A stretch of DNA of 64,000 nt from Bordetella parapertussis. GTDB taxonomy: Bacteria; Pseudomonadota; Gammaproteobacteria; Burkholderiales; SG8-41. Position numbers and translations under genes: made by a program. Below the pieces are notes generated by a model. It was not told the origin of the DNA, did not search any database, and saw nothing but the letters and a program-made list of their open reading frames with translations. The stretch covers positions 62,001-126,000 of the forward strand of contig CAMATZ010000010.1 in NCBI GenBank assembly GCA_945861275.1. Reading direction: 5' to 3'. This document shows positions 39,572-49,369 of this stretch, piece after piece (position 1 is the first letter of the stretch; each line of letters starts with the position of its first letter).

Positions 39572-40741
39572 ATGATGTTGCACTTTGAAGACGCCATTGC
39601 GCAAAGCCCGGTGCCGGGCCTGCAACCGGCGGTGCCGGATGGCGTGCGTCCGCAGTTGCAAACCCAACCGATGCTGCCTATTCAACCCATTGCGGCGGCC
39701 AAGCTCACAGAGGCGGCGCAGCTGCGCCGTGTCAATATCGCGGACAAGCGCATCATCAACGGCCAGACCGACGTCAACCAATTGGTGCCGTTCAAATACA
39801 AATGGGCGTGGGACAAATATCTTTCGGCGTGCGCCAATCACTGGATGCCGCAGGAAATCCAGATGAGTCGTGATATCGAGCTGTGGAAAAACCCCAATGG
39901 ACTGACCGACGACGAGCGCCGTCTGGTGATGCGTAATCTGGGGTTTTTTGTCACCGCGGATTCGCTGGCCGCGAACAATATCGTGCTCGGTACCTATCGC
40001 CACATCACGGCGCCGGAATGCCGTCAGTATCTGCTGCGTCAGGCGTTTGAAGAGGCGATACACACGCACGCCTATCAGTACATCGTTGAGAGCCTGGGGC
40101 TGAACGAGGGCGAGGTCTTCAACGCCTATCACGAGATTGCGTCGATCCGCGCCAAGGATGAATTCCTGATCCCGTTCATCGATACGCTGACCAATCCCTT
40201 GTTCAAAACCGGCACCCCGCAAGCAGATCAGGCGCTGCTCAGGAGCCTGATCGTGTTCGCGTGCCTGATGGAAGGGCTGTTCTTCTACGTCGGCTTTACG
40301 CAGATTCTGGCTCTGGGCCGGCAGAATAAAATGACCGGCGCCGCCGAGCAGTATCAGTACATCCTGCGCGATGAATCGATGCACTGTAATTTCGGCATTG
40401 ACGTCATCAACACCATCAAACTGGAAAATCCGCATCTGTGGACCACCGAATTCCGCGATGAAATCCGCGAACTGTTCAAACAGGGCGTGGAGCTTGAATA
40501 CCGCTATGCCGAAGACACCATGCCGCGCGGCGTGCTCGGCCTGAATGCCGCGATGTTCAAGGAGTATCTGCGGTTCATCGCTAACCGCCGCGCGCAGCAA
40601 ATCGGTCTCGACCCGATGTTCGAGGGCGCCAGCAACCCGTTTCCGTGGATGGCGGAGATGATCGATTTGAAAAAAGAGAAAAACTTTTTCGAAACCCGCG
40701 TCACTGAGTATCAAACGGGTGGAGCACTCAGCTGGGATTAA
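39572..40741 (+). CDS. nrdB: Ribonucleotide reductase class Ia beta subunit
   Basis: This 389-residue R2 protein carries the diiron-tyrosyl radical cofactor. The segment [12 protein letters not shown] aligns with E. coli ETIHSRSYTHI, so a metal Glu, a metal His and the radical Tyr are all kept, indicating class Ia rather than a tyrosine-free class Ic enzyme. The second ligand set is in [16 protein letters not shown] precedes the ATG pair at 39572/39575. The ~70-residue N-terminus before the helical core is rich in Pro/Ala/Gln. It is expressed with nrdA, or from the 151-base gap. Confidence 0.96.
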   Translation: MMLHFEDAIAQSPVPGLQPAVPDGVRPQLQTQPMLPIQPIAAAKLTEAAQLRRVNIADKRIINGQTDVNQLVPFKYKWAWDKYLSACANHWMPQEIQMSRDIELWKNPNGLTDDERRLVMRNLGFFVTADSLAANNIVLGTYRHITAPECRQYLLRQAFEEAIHTHAYQYIVESLGLNEGEVFNAYHEIASIRAKDEFLIPFIDTLTNPLFKTGTPQADQALLRSLIVFACLMEGLFFYVGFTQILALGRQNKMTGAAEQYQYILRDESMHCNFGIDVINTIKLENPHLWTTEFRDEIRELFKQGVELEYRYAEDTMPRGVLGLNAAMFKEYLRFIANRRAQQIGLDPMFEGASNPFPWMAEMIDLKKEKNFFETRVTEYQTGGALSWD

Positions 40742-40837
40742 ATTTCCATACGTCAGGCTACCGGCGGCGACACGCGCCGCACCTTGTGCGGCGGAGCGTC
40801 GCTGCCGTGGTGCGGGTGTTGTTACCGAGCACCGCTC

Positions 40838-41176
40838 ATGCTGCGCAACATGGGGCTGAATATTGTGGCCTATAGTCTGAAGAACTGGCGCTATCGTAGC
40901 CGCAACCGACGGGCGGGGCAGCGCACCGTGACCGAGTTGCGCGCGGAACGCGACTACATGCTATGGCTCAAATTTGATGATGGTGTCGAAGGCCGCGTCT
41001 ATCTGGGCGACTTGATGGCGACCACGGCGTACGGCGCACAGGTCGATGAAAACGCCTTTTTCAAAGTGGTGGTCGATCCCCTATCGCAAGATGTGATATG
41101 GGAAGGCGGCGTGCATCTGGACGCGGATATGCTCTACCGAAACCTCGCAAGCCAGAACGGCGCACCCTTGCACTAG
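40838..41176 (+). CDS. DUF2442 domain protein
   Basis: From the ATG at 40838 this is a 112-residue protein; the N-terminal 30 residues are basic and poorly conserved, so the true start is uncertain. The C-terminal part fits DUF2442: DYMLWLKFDDGVEGRVYLGD, then FFKVVVDPLSQDVIWEGGVH and ADMLYRNL. DUF2442 proteins are small, often found with toxin-antitoxin-like or HigA-type genes, but no partner is visible here. It lies between nrdB and the histone-like gene. Function unknown. Confidence 0.7.
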   Translation: MLRNMGLNIVAYSLKNWRYRSRNRRAGQRTVTELRAERDYMLWLKFDDGVEGRVYLGDLMATTAYGAQVDENAFFKVVVDPLSQDVIWEGGVHLDADMLYRNLASQNGAPLH

Positions 41177-41230
41177 CGCTCACGGGTGCGGCGGCGCCGA
41201 TAAACCGCAACGCAAACGACGGAGGATCGT

Positions 41231-41590
41231 ATGGCAAAAGCAGCGAAAAAGGCGGGCAAGAAAAAAACCACCCGCAAAAAAGCGTCCGGCAAAACCGCAG
41301 CGCGCCAGAAAAAACCGCTGGCGAAGGCCGCTCGAAAAACCGCCGTCCGTAAGGCGTCGGCAAAGAAGACCATAAAAACACCGGCCAGGAAAACCGCAGG
41401 CAAAAAAAAGCCGGCTAAGAAGCCGGCTATAAGAAAAGCAGCAAAGAAAAAAACAGCTAAACCCGCTTCCCACGGCCGCCCGGCGCAACAACCAGCAGCG
41501 ATATCCGCTACAACAGTTATAACGCCCGCAGCGCCCAAACCAGTCGCCGTGCCCGGCGCTTGGCCATTTCCCATGGCCAGTAAGCCGTAG
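41231..41590 (+). CDS. Lysine/alanine-rich histone H1-like protein
   Basis: This is a 119-residue protein. Residues 1-80 are almost entirely Lys, Ala, Arg and Thr in repeating KKA/RKTA/KPAKK units, as in bacterial H1-like proteins such as AlgP and BpH1. The last 40 residues switch to a Pro/Ala/Val-rich tail (PAAPKPVAVPGAWPFP). ACGGAGGATCGT precedes the ATG. Such proteins bind DNA or polyphosphate non-specifically and condense the nucleoid. The composition makes homology calls weak, but the frame is clearly coding. No enzymatic domain. Confidence 0.75.
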   Translation: MAKAAKKAGKKKTTRKKASGKTAARQKKPLAKAARKTAVRKASAKKTIKTPARKTAGKKKPAKKPAIRKAAKKKTAKPASHGRPAQQPAAISATTVITPAAPKPVAVPGAWPFPMASKP

Positions 41591-41780
41591 CTGCCGCTAC
41601 GTTCAATCGTCAGGCGGCTTTCCGAGGAAGGCCGCTAGGCGCTATCGCGTGGCGGGTGCGTGACCAGCGGTCAGCAGGGGGCCAAAGATACCGAATCTGC
41701 CGTGCCTGGGCAAGGTACATATTTTTCACCCCTAAAGCGCTATTACAGCCCGTATGAAATATGTAATAAAAACAAATGCC

Positions 41781-41808
41781 TGCACTGGCTATCTTGTTTT
41801 ACAGTGCA
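41781..41808. promoter_or_regulatory. Inverted repeat upstream of the phnD-like gene
   Basis: TGCACTG (41781-41787) and CAGTGCA (41802-41808) form perfect 7-bp arms around a 14-base AT-rich spacer. The spacing and symmetry suit a dimeric regulator. It is about 155 bases upstream of the transporter operon. Confidence 0.35.
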
Positions 41809-41836
41809 TTAAAGTGTGCGCACGCTAACTACTGGA

Positions 41837-41875
41837 GCGGTCGCCAACAAAGGTAGCTTTGTTGTTCTTGACCGC
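41837..41875. promoter_or_regulatory. Long two-part hairpin upstream of the phnD-like gene
   Basis: The outer arms GCGGTC (41837-41842) and GACCGC (41870-41875) enclose a perfect inner stem CAACAAAG-GTAG-CTTTGTTG (41845-41864). The whole makes a 14-bp stem with an asymmetric internal loop. It sits 88 bases before the transporter operon. It has no T-run, so it is not a simple terminator. The rest of the 41591-41962 gap shows no gene. Confidence 0.45.
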
Positions 41876-41962
41876 CCAAGCTGTGCTAAGTAGAGTGCTT
41901 GTCGCAATCCCCATTCAGGCACTTGTTAGAATTTGTGTACTATTTTCGCGAGGCTTTATCTC

Positions 41963-43036
41963 ATGACCGCACGAACAACCCTTTTTTTAACGCTGCCACA
42001 CGCACGCCCCACGGTTACGCGTGTTATCGCTCGTTTCATCGTCATGCTGACGTTCGGTTTTGCCGCGCAAGCCGTCTACGCGCAGAGCGATTGCAAGAAT
42101 CGTGGCGAACTCGATGCCCTGTTCTGCGACGAAAACAAAGATCTGGTCGCCGATCCGCCCAAGGACGCCACGCGCTTTAAAAATCCTTCCACGCTGGTGT
42201 TTACCTACACACCGGTTGAAGACCCTGCGGTTTACGAAAACATTTTCAAGCCCTTCACCGATTACCTCGGTAAATGCACGGCGAAACGCGTGGTGTTTTA
42301 TCAGGTGCAGTCGAATGCAGCTGAAATCGAAGCCATGCGTTCCGGTCGTCTGCACGTGGGCGGTTTTTCCACCGGGCCGACCAACTACGCGGTCAATCTG
42401 GCGGGTGCGGTGCCGTTCGCGGTGAAAGGCGGCGCGAAAGAGCTGCAGGGCTACAACCTGATCATGATCGTCAAGAAAGACAGTCCGTATCAAAAAATAG
42501 CTGATCTCAAGGGCAAGAAAGTTGCGCACGTGCAACCTTCATCCAACTCCGGCAATCTCGCGCCTCGCGCCTTGTTTCCCGCGCTGGGTCTGGTGCCCGA
42601 CCAGGATTACAAGGTGCTCTACTCCGGCAAGCATGACAACTCCATCATGGGGGTCACCACCGGCGACTACGATGCCGCGCCGGTGGCGTCCGACGTATTC
42701 AAGCGCATGGCCACGCGCGGTCAAATCAAGGAGGACGATTTCCGCATCATCTGGCGCAGTGAAATGTTCCCGACCTCGTCGTTTGCCTACGCGCATGATC
42801 TCGAGCCGAAGCTGCGCGACACCATGGTCAAATGCTTCTACGACTATCGATTCCCGGCGGAAATGCAAAAAGCCTTCGACGGGGCCGACCGCTTTTTCCC
42901 GATTACCTACCAAAAAGACTGGGCGATCGTGCGCAAAGTCGCCGAAGGCAGCGGCGAAAAATTCAACAGCGCCGCGTTTGAAAACCTGAAGAAAAAAGAA
43001 CTCGAAGCGGCTGCCGCCAAGGCGCAGAAGAAATAG
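41963..43036 (+). CDS. phnD: PhnD-type ABC transporter substrate-binding protein
   Basis: From the ATG at 41963 (GCGAGG upstream) this is a 357-residue protein. A long signal sequence ends VYAQ near residue 41. The mature protein has the phosphate/phosphite/phosphonate binder pattern: [35 protein letters not shown], and [20 protein letters not shown], where the ST and SSNSG segments line the ligand pocket. It is periplasmic. It is first in phnD-phnC-phnE-phnE. No C-P lyase or phosphonatase genes lie nearby, so the ligand could be a phosphonate, phosphite or another anion. Confidence 0.87.
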   Translation: MTARTTLFLTLPHARPTVTRVIARFIVMLTFGFAAQAVYAQSDCKNRGELDALFCDENKDLVADPPKDATRFKNPSTLVFTYTPVEDPAVYENIFKPFTDYLGKCTAKRVVFYQVQSNAAEIEAMRSGRLHVGGFSTGPTNYAVNLAGAVPFAVKGGAKELQGYNLIMIVKKDSPYQKIADLKGKKVAHVQPSSNSGNLAPRALFPALGLVPDQDYKVLYSGKHDNSIMGVTTGDYDAAPVASDVFKRMATRGQIKEDDFRIIWRSEMFPTSSFAYAHDLEPKLRDTMVKCFYDYRFPAEMQKAFDGADRFFPITYQKDWAIVRKVAEGSGEKFNSAAFENLKKKELEAAAAKAQKK

Positions 43037-43073
43037 CGTCGCCCGTTTCGGCGGCAGTCATCGGCAAAATGCA

Positions 43074-43859
43074 TTGACGCAAAACCCGCACCAGGCCGCG
43101 CTCGCCATTCGCGGTCTGGTCAAAGCCTATGTGCGCGGCAAACCTGTGCTCAATGGCATCACGCTCGACATCGAGTCGAACGGCATCACCGCCATCATCG
43201 GCCCCTCGGGCACCGGCAAATCCACGCTGATCCGCTGCATCAACCGGCTGGTTGAGCCCACCAGCGGCGAAATTATTTTTGAGGGGCGCAATCTTGTGAC
43301 GCTCAACCGCACGGATCTGCGCGCAGCGCGGCGGCAGATCGGCATGGTGTTTCAGGAATACAACCTCGTCGAACGGCTGAGCGTGATGGAAAACGTGCTG
43401 TGCGGCAGACTCGGTTATGTGGCGCCCTTCAAGGCGTGGCTGCGGCGCTTTCCGGCAGCGGACCTTAACGAGGCCTACGCGCTGCTGGAGACGGTCGGGC
43501 TGACCGCACACGTGCACGCGCGCGCGGATGCGCTCTCAGGCGGGCAGCGCCAGCGCGTGGGTATCGCGCGCGCGCTGATGCAAAGTCCCAAACTGATGCT
43601 CGCCGACGAACCGACCTCGTCGCTCGACCCCAAGACGTCGGTTGAAATCATGACCTTGATGCGCGATCTGGCGAACCAGCGCGGCATTCCGGCCATCGTC
43701 AACATACACAACGTGGCGCTGGCACGGCGGTTTGCCACGCGCATCGTGGGCTTGAGCGGCGGCGCGGTGGTGTTCGACGGCGTGCCCGATGCCTTGAGTG
43801 ATACGTTTTTGAAGCAAATCTACGGCGGTGAAAGCTGGCTTGATGGCAGCGACGGCTGA
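43074..43859 (+). CDS. phnC: PhnC-type ABC transporter ATPase
   Basis: This 261-residue ATPase has Walker [10 protein letters not shown] (about residue 43), a Q-loop in [20 protein letters not shown], the signature [15 protein letters not shown] and Walker B LMLADEP with the following TSSLDPKTS. The segment [18 protein letters not shown] is typical of PhnC. The best start is a TTG at 43074 with no clear Shine-Dalgarno, unusual for this region. The next in-frame candidates would truncate the fold. It overlaps the first permease gene. Confidence 0.92.
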   Translation: MTQNPHQAALAIRGLVKAYVRGKPVLNGITLDIESNGITAIIGPSGTGKSTLIRCINRLVEPTSGEIIFEGRNLVTLNRTDLRAARRQIGMVFQEYNLVERLSVMENVLCGRLGYVAPFKAWLRRFPAADLNEAYALLETVGLTAHVHARADALSGGQRQRVGIARALMQSPKLMLADEPTSSLDPKTSVEIMTLMRDLANQRGIPAIVNIHNVALARRFATRIVGLSGGAVVFDGVPDALSDTFLKQIYGGESWLDGSDG

Positions 43860-44646
43860 CAGCGCACAGACTGCCCGCGTGGCGCTACGGCCCGCGAACT
43901 GGCCGTCGCGGCTGGCGTGGATCGCGTTCTCGCTATACTTTGTTTACGCACTTTCGCATCTGGAACTCACACCCGCGCGTTTTCTCGCGGGGCTGGAGTA
44001 TGGCTACAAATTCCTCACCAAACTTTTCCCGCCGGACTTTGAGCGCTGGGAACTGCTGCTCAAAGGCCTCAAGGAAAGCCTCGAAATCGCGATCCTCGCC
44101 TCGGTGCTGGGGCTGATAATCTCGCTGCCGGTGAGCCTGCTCGCCGCGCGCAACCTGATGCCGCTGTGGGTGACCTGGCCTGCGCGCCTGTTGATGGTGG
44201 TGTGCCGTTCGTTTCATCCGGTGATCATCGCCATTTTGTTTGTGAAGGCGGTGGGCTTTGGCGCGCTGGCGGGGATCCTTGCGCTGACCGTGGCATCGCT
44301 GGGTTTTCTCGGCAAACTGTTTACCGAGGCGATCGAGGAGATTTCGCTGAAACAGGTTGAAGCCGTGCGCGCGACCGGCGCGCCGTTCATGAGTGTGATC
44401 GCGTTTGGGGTGGTGCCGCAGGTGTTCTCGCGCTTCATCGGCTTTGCTTCGTATGAACTCGATTCCAATCTGCGTAATTCCACCATGGTGGGCATCGTCG
44501 GCGCGGGCGGCATCGGCGGCACCCTGTTCGCGGCGTTTCAGCGTTTTGATTACGACTTCGTGTGCGCGATCATTCTCTCCATCATCGGCATGATTATTGT
44601 CGGTGAAGTGCTGACCAACGCGGTGAAAAAGGTGTTTCGCGCGTGA
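43843..44646 (+). CDS. phnE: PhnE-type ABC permease (first)
   Basis: This is a 267-residue inner-membrane permease. I chose the ATG at 43843 ([20 protein letters not shown]), which overlaps the phnC stop by 17 bases; a GTG at 43828 is an alternative. There are about six membrane helices. The cytoplasmic EAA loop, [20 protein letters not shown], couples to the ATPase. The next permease starts within its stop codon (GTGA), so translation is coupled. Confidence 0.9.
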   Translation: MAATADSAQTARVALRPANWPSRLAWIAFSLYFVYALSHLELTPARFLAGLEYGYKFLTKLFPPDFERWELLLKGLKESLEIAILASVLGLIISLPVSLLAARNLMPLWVTWPARLLMVVCRSFHPVIIAILFVKAVGFGALAGILALTVASLGFLGKLFTEAIEEISLKQVEAVRATGAPFMSVIAFGVVPQVFSRFIGFASYELDSNLRNSTMVGIVGAGGIGGTLFAAFQRFDYDFVCAIILSIIGMIIVGEVLTNAVKKVFRA

Positions 44647-45449
44647 GTGTTTCGACAGCGATAGATCGCGAATGGAAACGCTATTCCGCGGGTGAGCGCC
44701 TTGCGCGCTTCGGGGTTTACGTCGCCATCGTTGCCGCCGTGGTGATGTCGATACGCACGGTGGAAGTCATCCCTGATTTCATTCTCGACGCGCCGGAACA
44801 GATCGCCGATTTATTGAAGCGCATGTGGCCGCCAGATGTAGCATCGTATCCGCAGGAGATACACGCAGCACTCCTCGATTCGCTGCACATCGCCACCGTC
44901 GGCACCGTGCTCGGCGTAATGATGGCGCTGCCGTTCGGATTTCTCGCGGCGCGCAACGTCACGCCGTGGCCGTGGCTCAATTGGGCGGCGCGGCTGGTGC
45001 TGATCTCCACGCGCTCGATCAACACGCTGGTATTCGCACTGTTCTTTGTCGCCGTGTTCGGGCCCGGCGCGCTCGCCGGCACGCTGGCGATAGCGTTTCA
45101 CTCGATCGGGTTTGTCGGACGATTATTTTCCGAGGCGCTCGAAAACACCAGCCCCGGCCCGATAGAAGCGCTGCGCGCAGCAGGTGCGCCGGGCGCCAGC
45201 GTTATCAGCTTCGGTTACTGGCCGCAGGTGGTGCCGGCGTTCTGGTCGCTGGTGCTGTTTCGCTGGGATATCAACGTGCGCGAATCCATCGTGCTGGGTC
45301 TGGTGGGCGCGGGCGGCGTCGGCATGGCGCTGGACAATGCCCTCAACCTGTTTCAGTGGACGCGCGTGGCGATGGTGCTGCTGGCGATACTCGGCGTGGT
45401 GATCGCCGCCGAAGTGGTGGTGACTTATATCCGCAAGAAAATCATCTGA
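44643..45449 (+). CDS. phnE: PhnE-type ABC permease (second)
   Basis: This 268-residue paralogue of the preceding permease starts at a GTG overlapping its stop. It has membrane helices through the length and an EAA-type loop (EALENTSPGPIEALRAAGAP). The two permeases probably form a heterodimeric channel. Two PhnE genes in tandem are common in phosphonate/phosphite transporter operons. Its last eight bases overlap the 3' end of the convergent M20 peptidase gene, with no room for a terminator between them. Confidence 0.9.
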   Translation: MSVSTAIDREWKRYSAGERLARFGVYVAIVAAVVMSIRTVEVIPDFILDAPEQIADLLKRMWPPDVASYPQEIHAALLDSLHIATVGTVLGVMMALPFGFLAARNVTPWPWLNWAARLVLISTRSINTLVFALFFVAVFGPGALAGTLAIAFHSIGFVGRLFSEALENTSPGPIEALRAAGAPGASVISFGYWPQVVPAFWSLVLFRWDINVRESIVLGLVGAGGVGMALDNALNLFQWTRVAMVLLAILGVVIAAEVVVTYIRKKII

Positions 45450-46740
45450 GCGGCGCTTTTCCGCTGGAAATATCCATGATCATGCGCGCGGCGAGATACA
45501 GCCGCGGCTCGATGGACGGAATCAGAATGTATTCGGCGTTGGTCGAGTGTGAACCAAAGCCGCGCAGACCGAATCCCTCGACCACGGGCGCTTTGGTGGT
45601 TAAGGCTGCGAAGGCGGCATCGGTGCCCCCGCCGGAGGGACGATCGCGCAGCATGAGCTTCTGTCCCATTTCGGCATAGATGCCCACCGCGTGCGCGCCG
45701 AGCGCGCGCGAGGCGTCGGTGGCCTGCAACGGCGGGCGCCGTCGTTCAAACTCAAGCGTCACTTCGGTTTCGGGCAGCAGCTTGTTCTTGATGCGCTCGC
45801 GCAGGTTCTGCTCGATGCCGTCGAGGTCTGCCACGATATCTACGCGGATGTCGGCTTGCGCTTGCGCACCCGGCGGAATCATATTGCGCACAATCCCGGC
45901 GCGCGCCAGCGTCCAGTTGACGTGCGTGCCCACTTTCGGGTTGGAGAGGTCGCGCGCCTGCAACACCTGATGCGCGATCTCGTAGAGCGCATTGACACCG
46001 AGGTGCGGTGCGCCGCCCGCGTGGGAAGCGCGCCCGCGTACATTAATCGTCGCCGCGCCGATGCCACTGGTGGCGAGGCGTATTTGATCGACTTGTGGCC
46101 CGCCGCCACCTTCGAACGACAACACCGCGTCATGTTCGCCGCCGAGCTTCGTTATGAGTTGGCGCGATCCCGGTGAGCTGATTTCCTCGTCGGCATTGAT
46201 CAACACGGTGAGCGTGCCGTAGTCACGGAAATTCAGCGCGCGCAGCATCGCCAGCGTGTGCAGGATCACGGCAATGCCGTGCTTATTGTCTGCGATGCCC
46301 AAGCCAAAAGCGCGGTCGCCCTCAATCTTGAACGGCTGTCCGGCCAGCATGCCGCGCGGATACACAGTATCCATGTGTGCCAGCAGCAGGATTTTTTTGG
46401 TGCCCGTTCCGCTGAATGTCGCGCGCACCATCTTGCCGATCTTCTCGGGCGTGTCGAACATCTTGTAGATTTCGGGGCCGGCGTCAAGCAGTTCAACCTT
46501 GGCGCCCAGTTGTTTGAGTCGCCCGGTGATCACACCGGCGATTTTTTCGAGACCTTCGTAATCGGCGCTCCCAGATTCAATTTCCACTAGCTCCTTCATC
46601 GTTTGCAGCAGCGCGGGCTGCACTTTCTTGGCGAGTGCGAGTACCGGTTCGACTGCGGCGGCGCGCGATTCGGTTGCGGCGAGAAACATAAACGCCGCTA
46701 TGTACACTACGTAACGATATGTTTTTTCTATGTTTTTCAT
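45442..46740 (-). CDS. Exported M20 metallopeptidase (copy 1)
   Basis: This 432-residue glutamate carboxypeptidase-type enzyme has a signal peptide (residues 1-29). I chose the second Met (MKNIEKTYRYV) because GGGG lies at the right distance upstream and copy 3 also starts MKN. The di-zinc site is complete: HMDTVYPRG, the bridging Asp in GLGIADNKHG, the catalytic Glu pair in NADEEISSPGSR, Glu in SFEGGGG and the C-terminal His in GFGSHSTNAEY. It should hydrolyse C-terminal amino acids from small peptides or conjugates in the periplasm. It is the last of three tandem paralogues in the transcript. Confidence 0.92.
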   Translation of the reverse strand: MKNIEKTYRYVVYIAAFMFLAATESRAAAVEPVLALAKKVQPALLQTMKELVEIESGSADYEGLEKIAGVITGRLKQLGAKVELLDAGPEIYKMFDTPEKIGKMVRATFSGTGTKKILLLAHMDTVYPRGMLAGQPFKIEGDRAFGLGIADNKHGIAVILHTLAMLRALNFRDYGTLTVLINADEEISSPGSRQLITKLGGEHDAVLSFEGGGGPQVDQIRLATSGIGAATINVRGRASHAGGAPHLGVNALYEIAHQVLQARDLSNPKVGTHVNWTLARAGIVRNMIPPGAQAQADIRVDIVADLDGIEQNLRERIKNKLLPETEVTLEFERRRPPLQATDASRALGAHAVGIYAEMGQKLMLRDRPSGGGTDAAFAALTTKAPVVEGFGLRGFGSHSTNAEYILIPSIEPRLYLAARMIMDISSGKAPLR

Positions 46741-46755
46741 AACCATCCCCGGTGA

Positions 46756-48051
46756 TTATTGGAGCGGCGCCTTGCCGCTGGAAATATCCATGATCATGCG
46801 CGCCGCAAGATACAGTCGCGGCTCGATGGACGGAATCAGGATGTACTCGGCGTTGGTGGTATGTGCGCCGCCCCCCTCCAGGCCGAAACCCTCGACGACC
46901 GGCGCGGCGGTCTTCAGGCCGGCGTAGGCGGCGTCCGTGCCGCCGCCGAACGCCGTGTCGGGCACATTGAGTTTTCGGCCAATTTCGGCATAAATTTTCT
47001 GGCCGTGCAGCGCGAGTGCACGCGATACGGCTCTTGCTTCGAGCGGCGGGCGGTTGCGCTCGAAATCGAGTTCGACCACGGCTCGCGGCAGCAGCTTGTT
47101 CTTGATGCGTTCCCGCAACGTCGCTTCAATGCCGTCGAGATCCTGTGTGCGTAGAACGCGGATGTTGAGCGTAGCTTGAGCACCCGGTGGAATCATGTTG
47201 CGTACCAGTCCGCCGCTGGCGAGCGTCCAGTTCGCGCGCAAGCCGATTTTCGGATCGGACAAATCACGGTTCTGGAGAATCTGATGCGCGAGTTCATCGA
47301 CCGCGTTGATGCCCAGGTGCGGCGCGCCGCCGGAATGCGACGCGCGGCCACGCACGCGTATGGTGGCGTTGGCGCTGCCGCTGGTGGCGAGCCACAGATT
47401 GTCACCCGGCGGGCCGCTCTCGAAAGACAATGTGGCATCGTGCTCCGCACCCAGGCGCGTGAGCAGATGCCGCGACGCCGGCGAGCCGATTTCCTCGTCC
47501 GCTGTGATAAGGACGGTCAGCGTGCCAAAATCGCGAAAGTTCAGCGCATTGAGCATGGTGATCGCATGCAGAATGACGGCTATGCCGTGCCGGTCGTCGA
47601 AGATGCCGAGACCGTAGGCGCGGTCGCCGTCGATCCTGAACGGTTGGCCGGCCAGCATGCCGCGCCGGTAGACCGTGTCCATGTGCGCGAGCAGCAGGAT
47701 TTTCCTGGCGCCAGTGCCGGTGAAGGTGGCGCGCAGCATCCTGCCGATTTTTTCAGGCGTGCCACTATCGCGTGTGGCTTCGGCGTTGCCGTCGATAAGC
47801 TCAACCTTCGCGCCCAGCTGCGTGAAGCGTTTGGCGAGCACGTCACCGATTTGTTCGAGGCCTGCGAGGTCGCTGCTGCCGGATTCAATGGACGAGAGTT
47901 CCTGCAAGGTGTCGAGCAGACGCGGTTTTTCATTTTGTGCGAGCTTGAGCACAGCGTCCATAGCCAGCGCATGCGGTGCAAACGCTGTGGTGAGCCACAG
48001 CGCGAATACGCTCATAAGCATGCAAGTGCATGTTTTCAAATAGCTGTTCAT
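46756..48051 (-). CDS. Exported M20 metallopeptidase (copy 2)
   Basis: This 431-residue paralogue of copy 1 has a signal peptide (about residues 1-30, ending PHALA). Metal and catalytic residues are kept in HMDTVYRRG, GLGIFDDRHG, TADEEIGSPASR, SFESGPPG and GGAHTTNAEY. The loop after the active-site Glu differs from the other copies (ESGPPG instead of EGGG), which may change substrate choice. The last ~100 bases of the gene are nearly identical in DNA to the same part of copy 1, ending KAPLQ versus KAPLR. The gap to copy 1 is 15 bases. Confidence 0.92.
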   Translation of the reverse strand: MNSYLKTCTCMLMSVFALWLTTAFAPHALAMDAVLKLAQNEKPRLLDTLQELSSIESGSSDLAGLEQIGDVLAKRFTQLGAKVELIDGNAEATRDSGTPEKIGRMLRATFTGTGARKILLLAHMDTVYRRGMLAGQPFRIDGDRAYGLGIFDDRHGIAVILHAITMLNALNFRDFGTLTVLITADEEIGSPASRHLLTRLGAEHDATLSFESGPPGDNLWLATSGSANATIRVRGRASHSGGAPHLGINAVDELAHQILQNRDLSDPKIGLRANWTLASGGLVRNMIPPGAQATLNIRVLRTQDLDGIEATLRERIKNKLLPRAVVELDFERNRPPLEARAVSRALALHGQKIYAEIGRKLNVPDTAFGGGTDAAYAGLKTAAPVVEGFGLEGGGAHTTNAEYILIPSIEPRLYLAARMIMDISSGKAPLQ

Positions 48052-48064
48052 CTACGCTTCCAGA

Positions 48065-49357
48065 TTACTTGAGCGGCGCCTTGCCCGACGAAATATCCAT
48101 AATCATGCGCGTCGCGAGGTAAAGCCGTGGTTCGATGGAACTCATCAATATGTATTCGGCGTTGGTGGTGTGCGCGCCAAAGCCATGCAGGCCAAAGCCT
48201 TCGATCACCGGCGCCTGCGTTTTGAGTGAGGCATTTGCGGCGTCGGTGAAGCCGCCGGCGGAATCTTCCAGCACGTTGAGTTTCCTGCCGATTTCAGCAT
48301 AGACGGTTTGCGCGTGTGCGCTCAAAGCGCGTGATGAGGGTTTGGGTTCCAGCGGTGGGAAGCGGCGCTCGAACACGAGCTCCACACTGGCTTCGGGTAG
48401 CAGTTTGTTCTGGATGCGTTCTCGCAGTTTTTGCTCGATGCCGTCGTAGTCGGCGATACGCGCGACGCGCACATCGCCAGTGGCCTGCGCGCCGGGAGGG
48501 ATCATATTGAAGACCAGCCCTGCGCGTGCCAGTGTCCAGTTGACCTTAACACCGGTTGCCGGGTCAGAAAGATTGCGCATTTGCAATATCTGGTGCGCGA
48601 GTTCATCGAGTGCGTTCACGCCGCGTTCCGGCGCGCTGCCCGCGTGCGAGGCGCGACCGCGTACGGTGAGCAACGCCAGCGCATGGCCGCTGGTGGCGAG
48701 CCGCACGCGGTCGGTTTTTTCATTGCCGCCGCCTTCGAACGACATCACCGCATCATGCTGAGCGCCGAGTCGCGTGTGATGATTGCGTGAACCCGGCGAG
48801 CCGATTTCCTCGTCGGCATTGATAAAGACCGTGATCGTACCGTAGTCGCGATAGTTCATCGCCTTCAGAATCGCCAGCGTGTGCAGTATCGTTGCGATGC
48901 CGCCGCGCGCGTCGGAGATGCCCAGGCCATAGGCTCGGTCGCCCTCTATCTTGAACGGCTGCCCGCTGGCCATGCCGCGCGGGTAGACGGTATCCATATG
49001 TACCATCAGCAGAATTTTCTTGGAGCCGGTTCCCGTGAAGGTGGCTTTCACCATCTTGCCGAGTTTTTCGGGCGTATCCGACAGCCGCACCGCATCCGCT
49101 TCGGTGGCTTCAATTACTTCCACCTTGCCGCCCAGCGCCTGCAAGCGTGCTGCCAGCACCTTGGCGATCTTGTCGAGCTCTTCGAGTTCACGGCTGCCCG
49201 ATTCAATCGCGGTCAATTGTTTAAGCGTGTCGATCAGCAGGGGTCTTTCCTTTTGCGCGAGGGACCATACCGGCTCCAGACCTGCCGCACACAAGGGGGT
49301 TGCAAAGCACAACCCTAGAGAGATAATGTAACTATATGTTTTTAAATGGTTTTTCAT
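48065..49357 (-). CDS. Exported M20 metallopeptidase (copy 3)
   Basis: This 430-residue protein is first of the three in transcription order. The signal peptide is about residues 1-24 (ending TPLCAAG). Active-site motifs are HMDTVYPRG, GLGISDARGG, NADEEIGSPGSR, SFEGGGNEK and GFGAHTTNAEY. AGGGA precedes the ATG. It follows ltaE by 12 bases. The three copies share the domain and gene size throughout, so they arose by tandem duplication; divergence in the lid domain suggests different conjugate substrates. Confidence 0.92.
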   Translation of the reverse strand: MKNHLKTYSYIISLGLCFATPLCAAGLEPVWSLAQKERPLLIDTLKQLTAIESGSRELEELDKIAKVLAARLQALGGKVEVIEATEADAVRLSDTPEKLGKMVKATFTGTGSKKILLMVHMDTVYPRGMASGQPFKIEGDRAYGLGISDARGGIATILHTLAILKAMNYRDYGTITVFINADEEIGSPGSRNHHTRLGAQHDAVMSFEGGGNEKTDRVRLATSGHALALLTVRGRASHAGSAPERGVNALDELAHQILQMRNLSDPATGVKVNWTLARAGLVFNMIPPGAQATGDVRVARIADYDGIEQKLRERIQNKLLPEASVELVFERRFPPLEPKPSSRALSAHAQTVYAEIGRKLNVLEDSAGGFTDAANASLKTQAPVIEGFGLHGFGAHTTNAEYILMSSIEPRLYLATRMIMDISSGKAPLK

Positions 49358-49369
49358 GATTGTCCCTGG

